A stretch of 39,968 bases of DNA from Nitrospinaceae bacterium. GTDB lineage: Bacteria > Nitrospinota > Nitrospinia > Nitrospinales > Nitrospinaceae. Under the pieces are notes generated by a model, which worked only from the letters and a program-made list of their open reading frames with translations, did not search any database and had not been told where the DNA came from. The DNA lies in assembly GCA_029261395.1 (NCBI GenBank), contig JAJDBJ010000077.1, positions 1-39,968 on the forward strand, read 5' to 3'. The translations under genes were made by a program, and so were the position numbers. Every line of letters starts with the position of its first letter. The first letter of the stretch is position 1. This document shows positions 8,982 through 17,328 of this stretch, one piece after another.

Positions 8982-10319
8982 TTAGAGGGTGAAATAGCGC
9001 AATACAAACAACAGGGCGATGACCGCCATGCACCAGTGCACCTCCCGGACCTTGCCGCACAGGAGTTTGATGATCGGATAGGCAATGAACCCCAGCGCCA
9101 TGCCGTCGGCGATACTATAGGTCAGCGGCATTCCGATGAGAATCAGAAATGCCGGGAGAGATTCGTCCCACTGCCCCCAGCGGATGCGGGCGACATTGGC
9201 CGCCATCATGCACCCGACGATGACCAGCACCGGTGCCGTAATGGGATACAGCATCACCCCTTCCGTCGGGGAATAGCCGCCGCCGATCATCCGTGCGATC
9301 GGGGAGAACAGCAATGCCAGTAAAAACAACAGGGCGGTGACCACACTGGCCAAACCGGTGCGTCCTCCCTCGGCCACGCCGGCGGCGCTTTCGATGTAAC
9401 AGGTGACGGTCGAGGTGCCGAGCATGGCCCCGGCGGTAGTGCCGATCGAATCGGGCATCAGCGCCTTGCGGACCCGCGGTAGCTTGCCGTCCTTCAAAAA
9501 TCCCCCCTGATGCCCTATCCCCACCAGCGTCCCGGCGGTATCGAACAAATCCACGAACAGGAACACCCCGGCGATGGTGAGCAGTCCCAGATCCAAGGCG
9601 CCCAGAATATCAAGTTGCATCCAGGTCGGGCCGAGGCTGGGCGGTGCTGAAACCAATCCCTGGTACTCGACCAGCCCCAACGGCAGGCCGAGACCGGCCA
9701 TAACGACCATGCCGATCAGGATGGCTCCTTTAACTTTTCTTTGCAGGAGGGTGGCGATCAGGATCACCCCGCCGATGGTGAACAGCGCGGGCAGGCTCTT
9801 CAGAGACCCGAGTTGAACGAGTGTGCCCGGATGGCCCGTCACCAATCCGCCTTGCACCAGGCCGATGAAAGCGATGAACAACCCAATGCCAACGGCGATG
9901 CCAATCTTGAGATCTTCCGGGATGCTGTTGATGATGACTTCGCGAAACCGGAGGAGAGTGAGCAGGATCAGGCCGATTCCCGAAAGGAACACCGCGCCCA
10001 GAGCCACCTGCCAACTGATGCCCTGCCCCAGTACCACCGTAAACGTGAAATAGAAATTGATGCCCATCCCCGGCGCCAGAGCAATCGGGTAATTCGCCCA
10101 CAGGCCCATGATGAGACAGCCGATGGCGGAAGCAATGCAGGTGGCAGTCATCACCGCGCCGAAATCCATTCCCGCCTGCACCATGATGGCTGGTTGCACG
10201 AAAATGATGTAGGACGCGGTCAGAAACGTGACCAGCCCCGCCCGCACCTCGGTCCCCACCGTGCTTCCGCTGTCGCGGATGTTGAAAAACCGGTCGAGTG
10301 TATTTTGAAAGTTTGGCAT
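8982..10319 (-). CDS. NCS2-family purine permease (AzgA-like)
   Basis: Inner-membrane nucleobase transporter of the AzgA (adenine/hypoxanthine/guanine) branch. 445 residues with about 12-14 hydrophobic segments. The family signatures are N-terminal FFNIRDSGSTVGTEVRAGL, PGMGINFYFTF, LFVDLFDTAGTLVGIG (residues near 254) and GTSTVTCYIESAAGVAEGGR (near 308). The ATG is the first Met and gives the normal N terminus. It is on the same strand as the downstream LRR gene and the upstream nucleotidyltransferase (about 50 nt away), but repeats separate it from the LRR gene. Substrate within the purines is not resolved. Confidence 0.93.
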   Translation of the reverse strand: MPNFQNTLDRFFNIRDSGSTVGTEVRAGLVTFLTASYIIFVQPAIMVQAGMDFGAVMTATCIASAIGCLIMGLWANYPIALAPGMGINFYFTFTVVLGQGISWQVALGAVFLSGIGLILLTLLRFREVIINSIPEDLKIGIAVGIGLFIAFIGLVQGGLVTGHPGTLVQLGSLKSLPALFTIGGVILIATLLQRKVKGAILIGMVVMAGLGLPLGLVEYQGLVSAPPSLGPTWMQLDILGALDLGLLTIAGVFLFVDLFDTAGTLVGIGHQGGFLKDGKLPRVRKALMPDSIGTTAGAMLGTSTVTCYIESAAGVAEGGRTGLASVVTALLFLLALLFSPIARMIGGGYSPTEGVMLYPITAPVLVIVGCMMAANVARIRWGQWDESLPAFLILIGMPLTYSIADGMALGFIAYPIIKLLCGKVREVHWCMAVIALLFVLRYFTL

Positions 10320-10370
10320 AAGGGGAAACCTAATGGAGTTTCCTGCAAACGAAAAGTTACCGCCGTGAGC

Positions 10371-13007
10371 TCACGCGCCCAGAAAACGATCCTGCACCAG
10401 CGTGACCTCTTCCTCCCGCGAACGGACAAGGCCGTTGATCCGCGCATCCCGCAGGGCCTTAAACACCGTCTTGAAGACCGGCCCCGGTGGAATACCCATA
10501 CCAATCAAATCATCACCGGTGAGCGACAGCCGGGCCGAGTCGTGGTACTCGGTAAAAAACAGCAGGATGTATTTGTTGATCCGCTCGCTCCCGGAAACCG
10601 CCATCAGCAGTAACACGGCTTCGGGTGAAAGGTCGGACAGCAGATTATAAATTTCGCTGGGCTCGAGTTTGGATTTTTTCTTAAATGTCTTGAGCCGCGA
10701 TTTGCAGTGATCCAGGTCCTCTTTGATTTTCCGCCGCTGTTTCTGCGACAGGTGGAGCCGTGTTGCGGCCCGCGCAATTTCCCGGCCGTCGAGGGAATAC
10801 AACATCACCAGCAGGTACACGTATCCCTCGTCGCAATCCTGCACAAGATGCACGATCCGGGAAAGGGAAAACACCTCCTGCACCCGCTCGACCACTTCAA
10901 AATCCTTCTTGTGCTTCAACACCTTGGGATGAATAAACTGGAACAGGTCCAACTCCTTCATCCGCCGCAGGCAATTGAGGGGATCGGGTTCCTTCAGAAT
11001 CAACATCAGCTCGTTGTAAAGACGGGCACCACTCAATTTCTCGATGAACTTTTTCTTCACGGCATGCTTGATAAACGACTCGGTCTGCTTGCCGATACGA
11101 AATCCCAGCCGCTGTTCGAAACGGATGGCACGAAACGCACGGGAGGGGTCTTCAATGAAACTCAAATTATGAAGTACCCGCACCACCTTGTCTTTCAGGT
11201 CCCGCTGACCGTTGAAATAGTCGAGCAGGACAAACCTGTCTTTGCCGTTGAGTTTGAGGGCCAGGGTGTTGAAGGTGAAATCGCGGCGGAACAGGTCCGA
11301 CTTGATGGAACTCATCTCCACCGTCGGCAGGGCCGCAGGATGTTTGTAATACTCAGTCCGCGCGGTCGCCACGTCCACCTTGGACCCGTCGGGCAGGCAG
11401 ACCACCGAGGTGCCAAATTTGGGGTGGCTCACCACTTTGGCATTCAATTCTTTTCCCAGGGCTTTGGCAAACCGGATACCATCGTCTTCAATCACAATAT
11501 CCATATCATAGTTGTCGATACGCAGGAGCAAGTCGCGCACGAATCCACCGACCACGTAGGCCGATACACTCTGACGGTCGGCTACTTGGGTTACAGTATG
11601 CAACAGAGACATGATTGCCTTCGGCAATCGTTCCGCCATCAGGCTTTTGACATTTTTGACCGCCACCTCGCCACGCTCCAGCAGGGACGCGTAGGGCTCG
11701 GTCGAATACCGTGACAAATCCTGATGCAGAACCCGCAATAAGTCCCCCCGGCTCACGATCCCTACGAGATGACCGGTTTTGGGATCCACCACCGGAACCA
11801 CCTTCTGCTTGTCCTCGACGATGGTCGGGACGATGGTTTTGAAATACGACTCTGGAGTGGTCACCGAAAATTCGTGGGCCATCACCTCTTCAACTTTGTT
11901 CCGGGACATTTTATGGTACAGGGCTTTTTCCACCGTCTGCCGGGTAATGATGCCGACCGGTTTTTTTCCAGAAAGCACCGGCAAAGTATTCAGGTTGAAC
12001 CGGGTCATCTTTTTTTCAGTTTGCTCCAGCGTGTCTCCCGTTTTGACCGAAATGACCGGATAGTGCATCACTTCTTGAATTCGGCTCAGAGATTCTACCT
12101 TATCGCCTAAAACGGATATGAGTTTTTCCCGTGCCTGAATCAGCGTGAAGTCGCGGGAGCTGGCAGCCGCGGCTTGGGCATGCCCCCCTCCGCCAAATTC
12201 CCGCATGATTTGAGCCGCATTGATTTCTTCTGCGCGGCTTCGGCCAATGATGTACACCTGAGATTCCAGACGAATCAGGGCAAATGCGGCGTTCAGGTTT
12301 TGAAGGTCCATCAACCGGGACACCACCACGGCCAGATCCCCGACGTAATAATCCAACGAGGCGGTGCACAGCGCCACATCCACCCCGTTGAAGTTTTGAA
12401 TTTCCAGATTGCGGATTAAATCGTTCATCACTCCCAGCTGTTCGTCATTCAAACGGGCTTCAACGAACTCGGCTACCATATTCAAGTCGGCGCCCAGAGC
12501 CACCATTCGGCCCGCCGCCTGGAAATCTTCCGGAGTGGTGGAAACGGATATCAGGGAATGCGTGTCCTGATAGATGCCCAAAGTTATCAGGGTGCATTCT
12601 TCGGGAGACAAGTCGATACCCCGCTCGGCCAACACTTCACACAAAATGGTGGCACACGATCCGCGTTTGCGGATCACCGACTGGTCGGCTTTCAGGGGAT
12701 TCGCCACATCCATATGATGGTCGTACACGTGGACTTCCACTCCCTTTTTATTGAGAAGCTTTTTGAAGATGCCGATGCGCTCCGGGTCCTGGGTGTCGAC
12801 CACGATCAGGCGGGTGACCTGATCCATCTCCACATCCTTGATTCTGGAAAAATGGAACGGAGGGTTGACGGCTTTCAGATATTCCTGCAGGGGTTTTTCC
12901 ATGGAACCGGAGAACACCATTTTGGCTTCCGGATACAACTTGTGCGCGGCCACCATGGCGGACATGCAATCGAAATCGGCGCTAAAATGTGTGGTTATGA
13001 CCTGCAT
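10371..13007 (-). CDS. DHH-CBS-tRNA nucleotidyltransferase (CCA- or A-adding)
   Basis: Large 878-residue polymerase of class II tRNA nucleotidyltransferase type. The N-terminal DHH phosphoesterase domain (D11 in SADFDCM, D96-H97-H98, and GGGGHAQAAAA near 275) resembles nanoRNase/pAp phosphatase modules. A pair of CBS domains follows (about 311-430). The nucleotidyltransferase head begins near residue 484 with VVGGFVRDLLLRIDNYDMDIV, whose DxD pair binds metal. Then come the RNA-binding neck and body. This architecture is known from the A-adding enzyme of Aquifex and relatives, where a second enzyme adds CC. Whether this protein adds A only or the whole CCA cannot be decided here; a partner CC-adding gene would have to be sought elsewhere. 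A poly(A) polymerase role is less likely. Confidence 0.9.
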   Translation of the reverse strand: MQVITTHFSADFDCMSAMVAAHKLYPEAKMVFSGSMEKPLQEYLKAVNPPFHFSRIKDVEMDQVTRLIVVDTQDPERIGIFKKLLNKKGVEVHVYDHHMDVANPLKADQSVIRKRGSCATILCEVLAERGIDLSPEECTLITLGIYQDTHSLISVSTTPEDFQAAGRMVALGADLNMVAEFVEARLNDEQLGVMNDLIRNLEIQNFNGVDVALCTASLDYYVGDLAVVVSRLMDLQNLNAAFALIRLESQVYIIGRSRAEEINAAQIMREFGGGGHAQAAAASSRDFTLIQAREKLISVLGDKVESLSRIQEVMHYPVISVKTGDTLEQTEKKMTRFNLNTLPVLSGKKPVGIITRQTVEKALYHKMSRNKVEEVMAHEFSVTTPESYFKTIVPTIVEDKQKVVPVVDPKTGHLVGIVSRGDLLRVLHQDLSRYSTEPYASLLERGEVAVKNVKSLMAERLPKAIMSLLHTVTQVADRQSVSAYVVGGFVRDLLLRIDNYDMDIVIEDDGIRFAKALGKELNAKVVSHPKFGTSVVCLPDGSKVDVATARTEYYKHPAALPTVEMSSIKSDLFRRDFTFNTLALKLNGKDRFVLLDYFNGQRDLKDKVVRVLHNLSFIEDPSRAFRAIRFEQRLGFRIGKQTESFIKHAVKKKFIEKLSGARLYNELMLILKEPDPLNCLRRMKELDLFQFIHPKVLKHKKDFEVVERVQEVFSLSRIVHLVQDCDEGYVYLLVMLYSLDGREIARAATRLHLSQKQRRKIKEDLDHCKSRLKTFKKKSKLEPSEIYNLLSDLSPEAVLLLMAVSGSERINKYILLFFTEYHDSARLSLTGDDLIGMGIPPGPVFKTVFKALRDARINGLVRSREEEVTLVQDRFLGA

Positions 13008-13125
13008 GACAGTTACGCAATAATGGGTTCCAGGAGGGCCCGGGCAAGGCTCGAAACTGATTTTTCCAAAGCATTGGAACGTGACGGAAAAGTTACTTTC
13101 GCATGCCAGGAGTTTAAATTTACCA

Positions 13126-13140
13126 GCGGAGGTACTCCGC
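13126..13140. repeat. Palindromic repeat R4 (GCGGAGGTACTCCGC)
   Basis: A 15-nt palindrome found identically at 35800-35814. Here it lies just beyond the 3' end of the DsbD-alpha-like gene. AGTTAC also precedes both copies at a distance (13091 here). Confidence 0.5.
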
Positions 13141-13142
13141 TT

Positions 13143-13739
13143 TCAACTGGGTTCGCCCGATCCCACTATAACATGGGTTTGGAACTTCCTTGTTTGAGGC
13201 AGGGTGCAAACCCGGTTGTCACAACTTCGGAAATGGAGGGTTCCGGATAGGGGATACACGCCCGGCTTCAATCCTTTGGGTACGGAAAACAGGCGGGTGA
13301 ATTCGACACGGCCGGAGTGGGTCTTCATTACTTTTTCCATGACATCGTCACGGACCAGTTTGGGCGGCGTCTCCTGCCATTGCCCTTGGGGCGGGAACAC
13401 AAGGGTTGTCAGCTCGATCCGGGTCGCCACCGTTTCATCATCCGATTGTTTTTCGATGGAATACATGTGCCAACCTTCACCTAGAAATACCACGAGGTGT
13501 AACCAGAAAATTTCTCCCGGCTGTACCTTTTCCTTGTCGGGCATGGCTTCCAGCTGGAGCGACAGGTTTTGCTTTTTGAAATCCTTAAACTTTTCGTAAG
13601 AATCGAAGGCGTAGCCCGAAGGTGCGGCAAAGAGGCCCGCACAAAACAAACCCCATACTAAAATGATGGACACTACGGAGGAATGAAACGAACCCATCCC
13701 TCGAGGTCGGACCATTTTTCTTAATCGGGAGTCGGACAC
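13143..13739 (-). CDS. Stand-alone DsbD alpha-like (N-terminal) domain, exported
   Basis: Exported protein resembling the periplasmic N-terminal domain of the thiol:disulfide reductase DsbD. A hydrophobic leader (VVSIILVWGLFCAGLFA) ends near SGYA. The mature part shows W-H-M-Y-S-I-E and the cysteine pair C-D-N-R-V-C followed by TLP, the redox-active pair of this domain. Full DsbD also has eight membrane helices and a C-terminal thioredoxin domain; both are absent, so electrons must come from a separate partner. The start is taken as GTG 13739 because GGAGG lies nine nucleotides upstream; TTG 13745 and an ATG at 13715 are alternatives. It lies 19 nt downstream of a DsbA-family gene, which suggests a shared operon and thiol chemistry. 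Confidence 0.85.
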   Translation of the reverse strand: MSDSRLRKMVRPRGMGSFHSSVVSIILVWGLFCAGLFAAPSGYAFDSYEKFKDFKKQNLSLQLEAMPDKEKVQPGEIFWLHLVVFLGEGWHMYSIEKQSDDETVATRIELTTLVFPPQGQWQETPPKLVRDDVMEKVMKTHSGRVEFTRLFSVPKGLKPGVYPLSGTLHFRSCDNRVCTLPQTRKFQTHVIVGSGEPS

Positions 13740-13758
13740 AACCAACGACCTCCTTGAA

Positions 13759-14841
13759 TTATTCTTCGGAATGGTTCAGGTACTTTTCGATGAGGTTGAT
13801 GAACTTTGAAGGGGCAACGGCTCCGGAAAACATTTCTCCATTGATCGTGGAGGTGGAGTGATTGTAGGTGCCAATGATGAAAGTGGGCGTCCCCTGAATA
13901 CCCAGAGAAACCCCCTCTTCGAGGTCGTTCTGGACGCGCTTTTGGTATTTCCCGGAGTCCACACACCTTTCAAACGCGGGGATGTCCCGAATGCCCGCCC
14001 GTTGGGCATTTCTAATAAGCTCCAGCTTATTTTGCTGAAGACGGCGGGCATCGAGGAATACGAGATTTTGAAACTGCCAGAACCGACCCTGGTCGCGGGC
14101 GCATTCCACCGCTTCCGACAAACCCCGTGCCTCTTCATGGAGCGGGAAATGCCGATACCCAAACTGTACCGTATCCGCATATTTCTTACGAAGATCGCTC
14201 AGTGTCTTCTGAACCTTCTTGCAAAAGGGACACAAGAAGTCGGAATATTCCATAACGAACACTTTTCGAACCTGCTCGTTTTGCCCTTTGAACCACAACA
14301 CCGCCGAACCGACACTGGCTCTAAGGCGGAAATCGTTGGGCGGCTTGAAATAATCCACCACCCAACCTTTTTCAATCGCCATCTGGTACCGGGCTTCCAA
14401 ATTCCTCATATAACCCTGGCCCCGCATCTTCTCCAGGTAATTTCGAATCTGGCCGCGGAGCTGTTCCATACTGCCCAGCTCCTTGATTCCCGGCTCATTA
14501 AAGTAAAACTCTTCAACGTCTTTTTGTGTTATTTGCGGATCGTCATCGGATTTGAGTTCGGGATGGGACTCGATCAGGGATTTCACAACCTTCTGCTTCA
14601 ACAGCGCCCTTTGCATTTCATACAGACGCATCGTCAGTTCATGAATCTGGGCATTTTTGAGATCGTCCAGCTGGATGGGTTGACCTTCAGCAAGGGCGAC
14701 CACGGGATTGTTGGAATAGTGAACGACGTCTTCTTTTTTTTCTTCCTCCAGGGGCTGTGCCTGAATCGTGCTTGAGAAGCAGAGGGTAAAAAAGAAGGTT
14801 GTTAAAACAGATGATAAACCGGCTTTAAAAATTCCATGCAT
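13759..14841 (-). CDS. SurA-like N-terminal domain fused to DsbA-family thioredoxin fold
   Basis: Exported protein of about 360 residues. The leader (to about residue 28, ending TIQAQ) is followed by an acidic linker and a SurA/parvulin-N-like helical region (about 45-170: VVALAEGQPIQLDDL, ITQKDVEEFYF, LRGQIRNYLEKMR). The C-terminal half is a BdbD/DsbA-like domain with active site C204-P-F-C207 in MEYSDFLCPFCKK and cis-Pro loop GIQGTPTFIIG. The family is likely to bind exported substrates through the N domain while catalysing thiol exchange; that is inference. ATG 14841 is chosen, with TTGGGA just upstream; the frame runs open to TTG 14853. Downstream is a DsbD-alpha-like gene. Confidence 0.87.
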   Translation of the reverse strand: MHGIFKAGLSSVLTTFFFTLCFSSTIQAQPLEEEKKEDVVHYSNNPVVALAEGQPIQLDDLKNAQIHELTMRLYEMQRALLKQKVVKSLIESHPELKSDDDPQITQKDVEEFYFNEPGIKELGSMEQLRGQIRNYLEKMRGQGYMRNLEARYQMAIEKGWVVDYFKPPNDFRLRASVGSAVLWFKGQNEQVRKVFVMEYSDFLCPFCKKVQKTLSDLRKKYADTVQFGYRHFPLHEEARGLSEAVECARDQGRFWQFQNLVFLDARRLQQNKLELIRNAQRAGIRDIPAFERCVDSGKYQKRVQNDLEEGVSLGIQGTPTFIIGTYNHSTSTINGEMFSGAVAPSKFINLIEKYLNHSEE

Positions 14842-15011
14842 AGCTGATCCCAATACTTTCTGTAATTCACATCGAACCTGGATGGGTTCCGCGCATCCAC
14901 GTCTAACAGGTTTCGCAATCCCTTACTGAGATTACCCTATTATCCAACATTTGAGCCATCAATCGCAATGGGATTGTCAAAAGGAAAAAAGCGGAATTTT
15001 ACGGGGTTTAT

Positions 15012-15038
15012 AAAAAAAGGGACGGCATCAGCCGCCCC
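15012..15038 (-). terminator. Intrinsic terminator of the Mrp/ApbC gene
   Basis: On the minus strand GGGGCGGC-TGAT-GCCGTCCC forms an 8-bp stem (one G-T pair) with a 4-nt loop, followed by seven T. It lies about 55 nt beyond the stop at 15091 and upstream of the DsbA-family gene, so mrp and the dsb pair are separate transcripts. Confidence 0.85.
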
Positions 15039-15090
15039 TCAAATACCATTCACAACAAATTTCCGATCAAAATTTGCTTCGGATTTTCAA

Positions 15091-16002
15091 TCAACTCGCT
15101 TTGAGCGATTCCTCAGGATTCAAAAACTTGTGACAGTTTGCCGCCAGTTCCAGGAATGCCTTGGCCGCCGCGGAATCGGGCCGGGACAGAACGACCGGTT
15201 CCCCGCTGTCGGACCGAATAGCAACTTCGGCATCGAGCGGAATGCTTCCCAGGTAGGGAAGGACCAGCTCTTCGGCCAACTTTTTGCCACCCCCGCGCTT
15301 GAACACGTCAATTTCCCCTGCGCAATGCGGGCACGCCATGGTGCTCATGTTCTCGATAATGCCGACGATGGGAACGTTACTGTCGCGGGCGAAAGAAATC
15401 ATCTTGCGCGCGTCCAGAAGCGCCAGATCCTGCGGCGTTGTGACCACCACGCATCCGTCCACCTCACCGATGAAATCGATGATGGTGATCTGCTCGTTCC
15501 CGGTTCCGGGCGGCAGATCGATCAACAGGTAGTCCAGCTCGCCCCAGTTGATGTTGCCCAGGAGCTCGATGATGAAATCGTATTTCACCGCGTCGCGCCA
15601 GGCAATGTGCATGTTGGGGTCTTCGATCAGAAATCCTAAAGACGCCACCTTGAGACCATTGCGGGTTTCGTAAGGCTCAATGCCGTCATCCTCGGCTTTC
15701 AGACGGATGTTCTCAGCGTTAAGCAGTTTGGGGATGTTGGGGCCATGCAGATCCGCATCGGCCAGACCAACTTTGTATCCCTTTTCGGACAACGCAATGG
15801 CCAGATTGGTAGTGACGGTGCTTTTCCCGACACCGCCTTTGTTACTGCCGACGATCAACTTGAATTTGATATCGTTCATCCGGTGGTTGACCAACCAGCG
15901 GTTGTGTTCGTTGTGATCGGCTTTACAATCGTTTTCATTATTGTATTCACACATTTCGCAGGTGTGAAGCAAACGACATTCTCCGGTAACAGGCAAATCC
16001 AT
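15091..16002 (-). CDS. Mrp/ApbC-type Fe-S cluster carrier ATPase
   Basis: Cytosolic P-loop ATPase of the Mrp/NBP35 family that holds and delivers Fe-S clusters. The deviant Walker A SNKGGVGKST follows an N-terminal extension with C9, C15, C18 and C26. Switch motifs ADLHGPNIPK and LLIDLPPGTGNEQ are present, as is the C-terminal CxxC (ACPHC) that bridges the cluster at the dimer interface. The N-terminal cysteines recall the NBP35-type extension and could bind a second cluster. RBS GGGAGG lies 7 nt before ATG 16002. It is terminated by its own hairpin at 15012-15038. 303 residues. Confidence 0.93.
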   Translation of the reverse strand: MDLPVTGECRLLHTCEMCEYNNENDCKADHNEHNRWLVNHRMNDIKFKLIVGSNKGGVGKSTVTTNLAIALSEKGYKVGLADADLHGPNIPKLLNAENIRLKAEDDGIEPYETRNGLKVASLGFLIEDPNMHIAWRDAVKYDFIIELLGNINWGELDYLLIDLPPGTGNEQITIIDFIGEVDGCVVVTTPQDLALLDARKMISFARDSNVPIVGIIENMSTMACPHCAGEIDVFKRGGGKKLAEELVLPYLGSIPLDAEVAIRSDSGEPVVLSRPDSAAAKAFLELAANCHKFLNPEESLKAS

Positions 16003-16434
16003 TAAATCCTCCCGTGTTCCCTTTTAGTAAAAATAAAGCTTTCGCTCACTAATCTCGAGTTATTAACCTTTTAAGGCTATGGAATACCGCAAGTATATAA
16101 TTATTTTTCCCCATATGGAAAGAATAAAAAGGTTCTCCCCAAGGAAATCTGTTGGAAGGAGCCAATTGAAAATAAATTGAATCCATTTTATAATAACACC
16201 GCTCTAAACCCTTAAATCAGAAGGCGGAATCCCATAAGGCTCCTTTTTCGGAATGCCAGGGAACCTCTCCCTTGCCCCCTGATTGCCATAATCGCCTTTA
16301 TTATAATAAGTTATACTGCCTGCACTCTTTGGGTGCGGCGGAGTGAGTGGTCCATGTAACCCGGCTGAGAGGTCTTCCTTTCCAAGTCAGGGTGGAATTT
16401 AATTTCTTAACTTCATTACGGAGGAAGTATTTTC
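16003..16434. other. AT-rich intergenic region and long leader of the DUF4399 gene
   Basis: 432 nt without a gene between divergently transcribed mrp and the DUF4399 gene. The left part is AT-rich and probably carries the mrp promoter. On the plus strand a TATACT -10-like hexamer (16312-16317) would give a leader of about 110 nt. That leader starts with a GCACT...GGTGC hairpin (near 16322-16336) and contains GGCTGAGAGG, reminiscent of part of a TPP riboswitch, but the rest of that motif is missing. A structured leader is possible, not shown. Confidence 0.4.
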
Positions 16435-16851
16435 ATGAATAAATTGTTTTTAAAATTAAGTGCCCTTTTGTTGACTCTGCTGGTTTTCGGCCTTTCCACC
16501 GCTGTAGCGGGAACCCGTGCGATTGCCATCTCCGAGCCGGCCAATGGCGCAACCGTTTCCAGCCCGGTTAAAGTATGTATGGTCGCTCATGGTGTAACGG
16601 TAGAACCTGCCAAAAAAGGTGTGAATGACGGAGCAGGTCATCATCACATTCTGGTAGACGCCGACCTGCCCAAGGATTTGGGCAAAGGCATCGGCAAAGA
16701 CGCTCAGCATATCCATATGGGCGACGGCTCCACCTGTAAGGAGCTGAAGCTCGATGCAGGTATCCACGTCATCCGCGCTCTGTTCGCCAAAGGGAACCAC
16801 GTTCCCTACAATCCGGCGATTACGGCTACGGTGATCGTCAACGTTAAGTAA
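16435..16851 (+). CDS. DUF4399-type exported protein
   Basis: 138-residue exported protein. Signal peptide MNKLFLKLSALLLTLLVFGL ends near STAVAG. The mature domain has the DUF4399 pattern: ISEPANGATVSSPVKVCMVAHGVTVEPA, then H-H-H-I-L-V-D and Q-H-I-H-M-G-D-G, and a C-terminal Ig-like strand pair. The histidine clusters suggest metal or ligand binding, but the family's role is unknown to me. GGAGGAAG precedes the ATG by 8 nt and a strong terminator follows, so it is probably a well-expressed single-gene transcript. Confidence 0.9.
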   Translation: MNKLFLKLSALLLTLLVFGLSTAVAGTRAIAISEPANGATVSSPVKVCMVAHGVTVEPAKKGVNDGAGHHHILVDADLPKDLGKGIGKDAQHIHMGDGSTCKELKLDAGIHVIRALFAKGNHVPYNPAITATVIVNVK

Positions 16852-16885
16852 ATTTTTACCGATTCGAGGGACTGTCCCTCACTGG

Positions 16886-16919
16886 ACCCTCTCCCTAGAT
16901 CTAGGGAGAGGGTTTTTTT
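16886..16919 (+). terminator. Strong intrinsic terminator after the DUF4399 gene
   Basis: A perfect 28-nt palindrome, ACCCTCTCCCTAG/ATCTAGGGAGAGGGT (16886-16913), directly followed by six T. The stem begins 34 nt after the stop codon. Confidence 0.92.
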
Positions 16920-17328
16920 ATGGGAAACCTCCGGAGCAAATTACTCCCCCTTGTAAAGGGAGCTGGGGGGATTCTTCCTTTGTTTTGTAGTTGCTCGATT
17001 CATCGAGCGGTTTTGAACTACGCCCCATAATGGGGCAACTACTCTAAAACTAACCCCACCTGTATCCTCCCCTTGGTAAGGGGAGGAATATTAAAATGGG
17101 TCCAGCGTCACTCTGGATGGTTTACTGGCACAGGAAATTTCAAAACCCCTGGTTGGCGAAGGTAACTCATTGATCACGCCCCGACGCTCCAGCTAAATTG
17201 AGTCCAGCGTCACGCTGGCCGGGCAGGAGGGGGTTTTTTGTTGTAATCCCCTACCCCTGTTTATACAATCCAGACTATAGCAATATAATCCATTACCGAG
17301 GCAGGACAGCCGCAAGAGGATTCACAGA
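16920..17328. repeat. Repeat cluster between DUF4399 and protease/TPR genes
   Basis: About 400 nt without a gene. It holds: a CCCCCTTGTAAAGGGAGCTG element with GGGGGGATT (about 16945-16973), a type common in environmental genomes; an inverted repeat GTAGTTG...GAACTAC (16988-17021); element R3, GCCCCATAATGGGGCAACTACT (17022-17043), also at 18747-18770; a palindrome unit of family R2 (17051-17086); and two CCAGCGTCAC-CTGG palindromes (near 17102 and 17202). A T-rich tract (17232-17238) follows the last of them. Confidence 0.75.

Noticed and set aside
10707-11714. 335-codon plus-strand frame opposite the nucleotidyltransferase
   Set aside because: It is antisense to the conserved polymerase domain, His/Gln-rich as expected from reversed coding sequence.
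16330-16400. TPP riboswitch before the DUF4399 gene
   Set aside because: GGGTGC and GGCTGAGAGG look like its 5' half, but the conserved 3' half (GAACCTGA and GG-TAAT-CC) is absent, and the gene is not thiamine-related.
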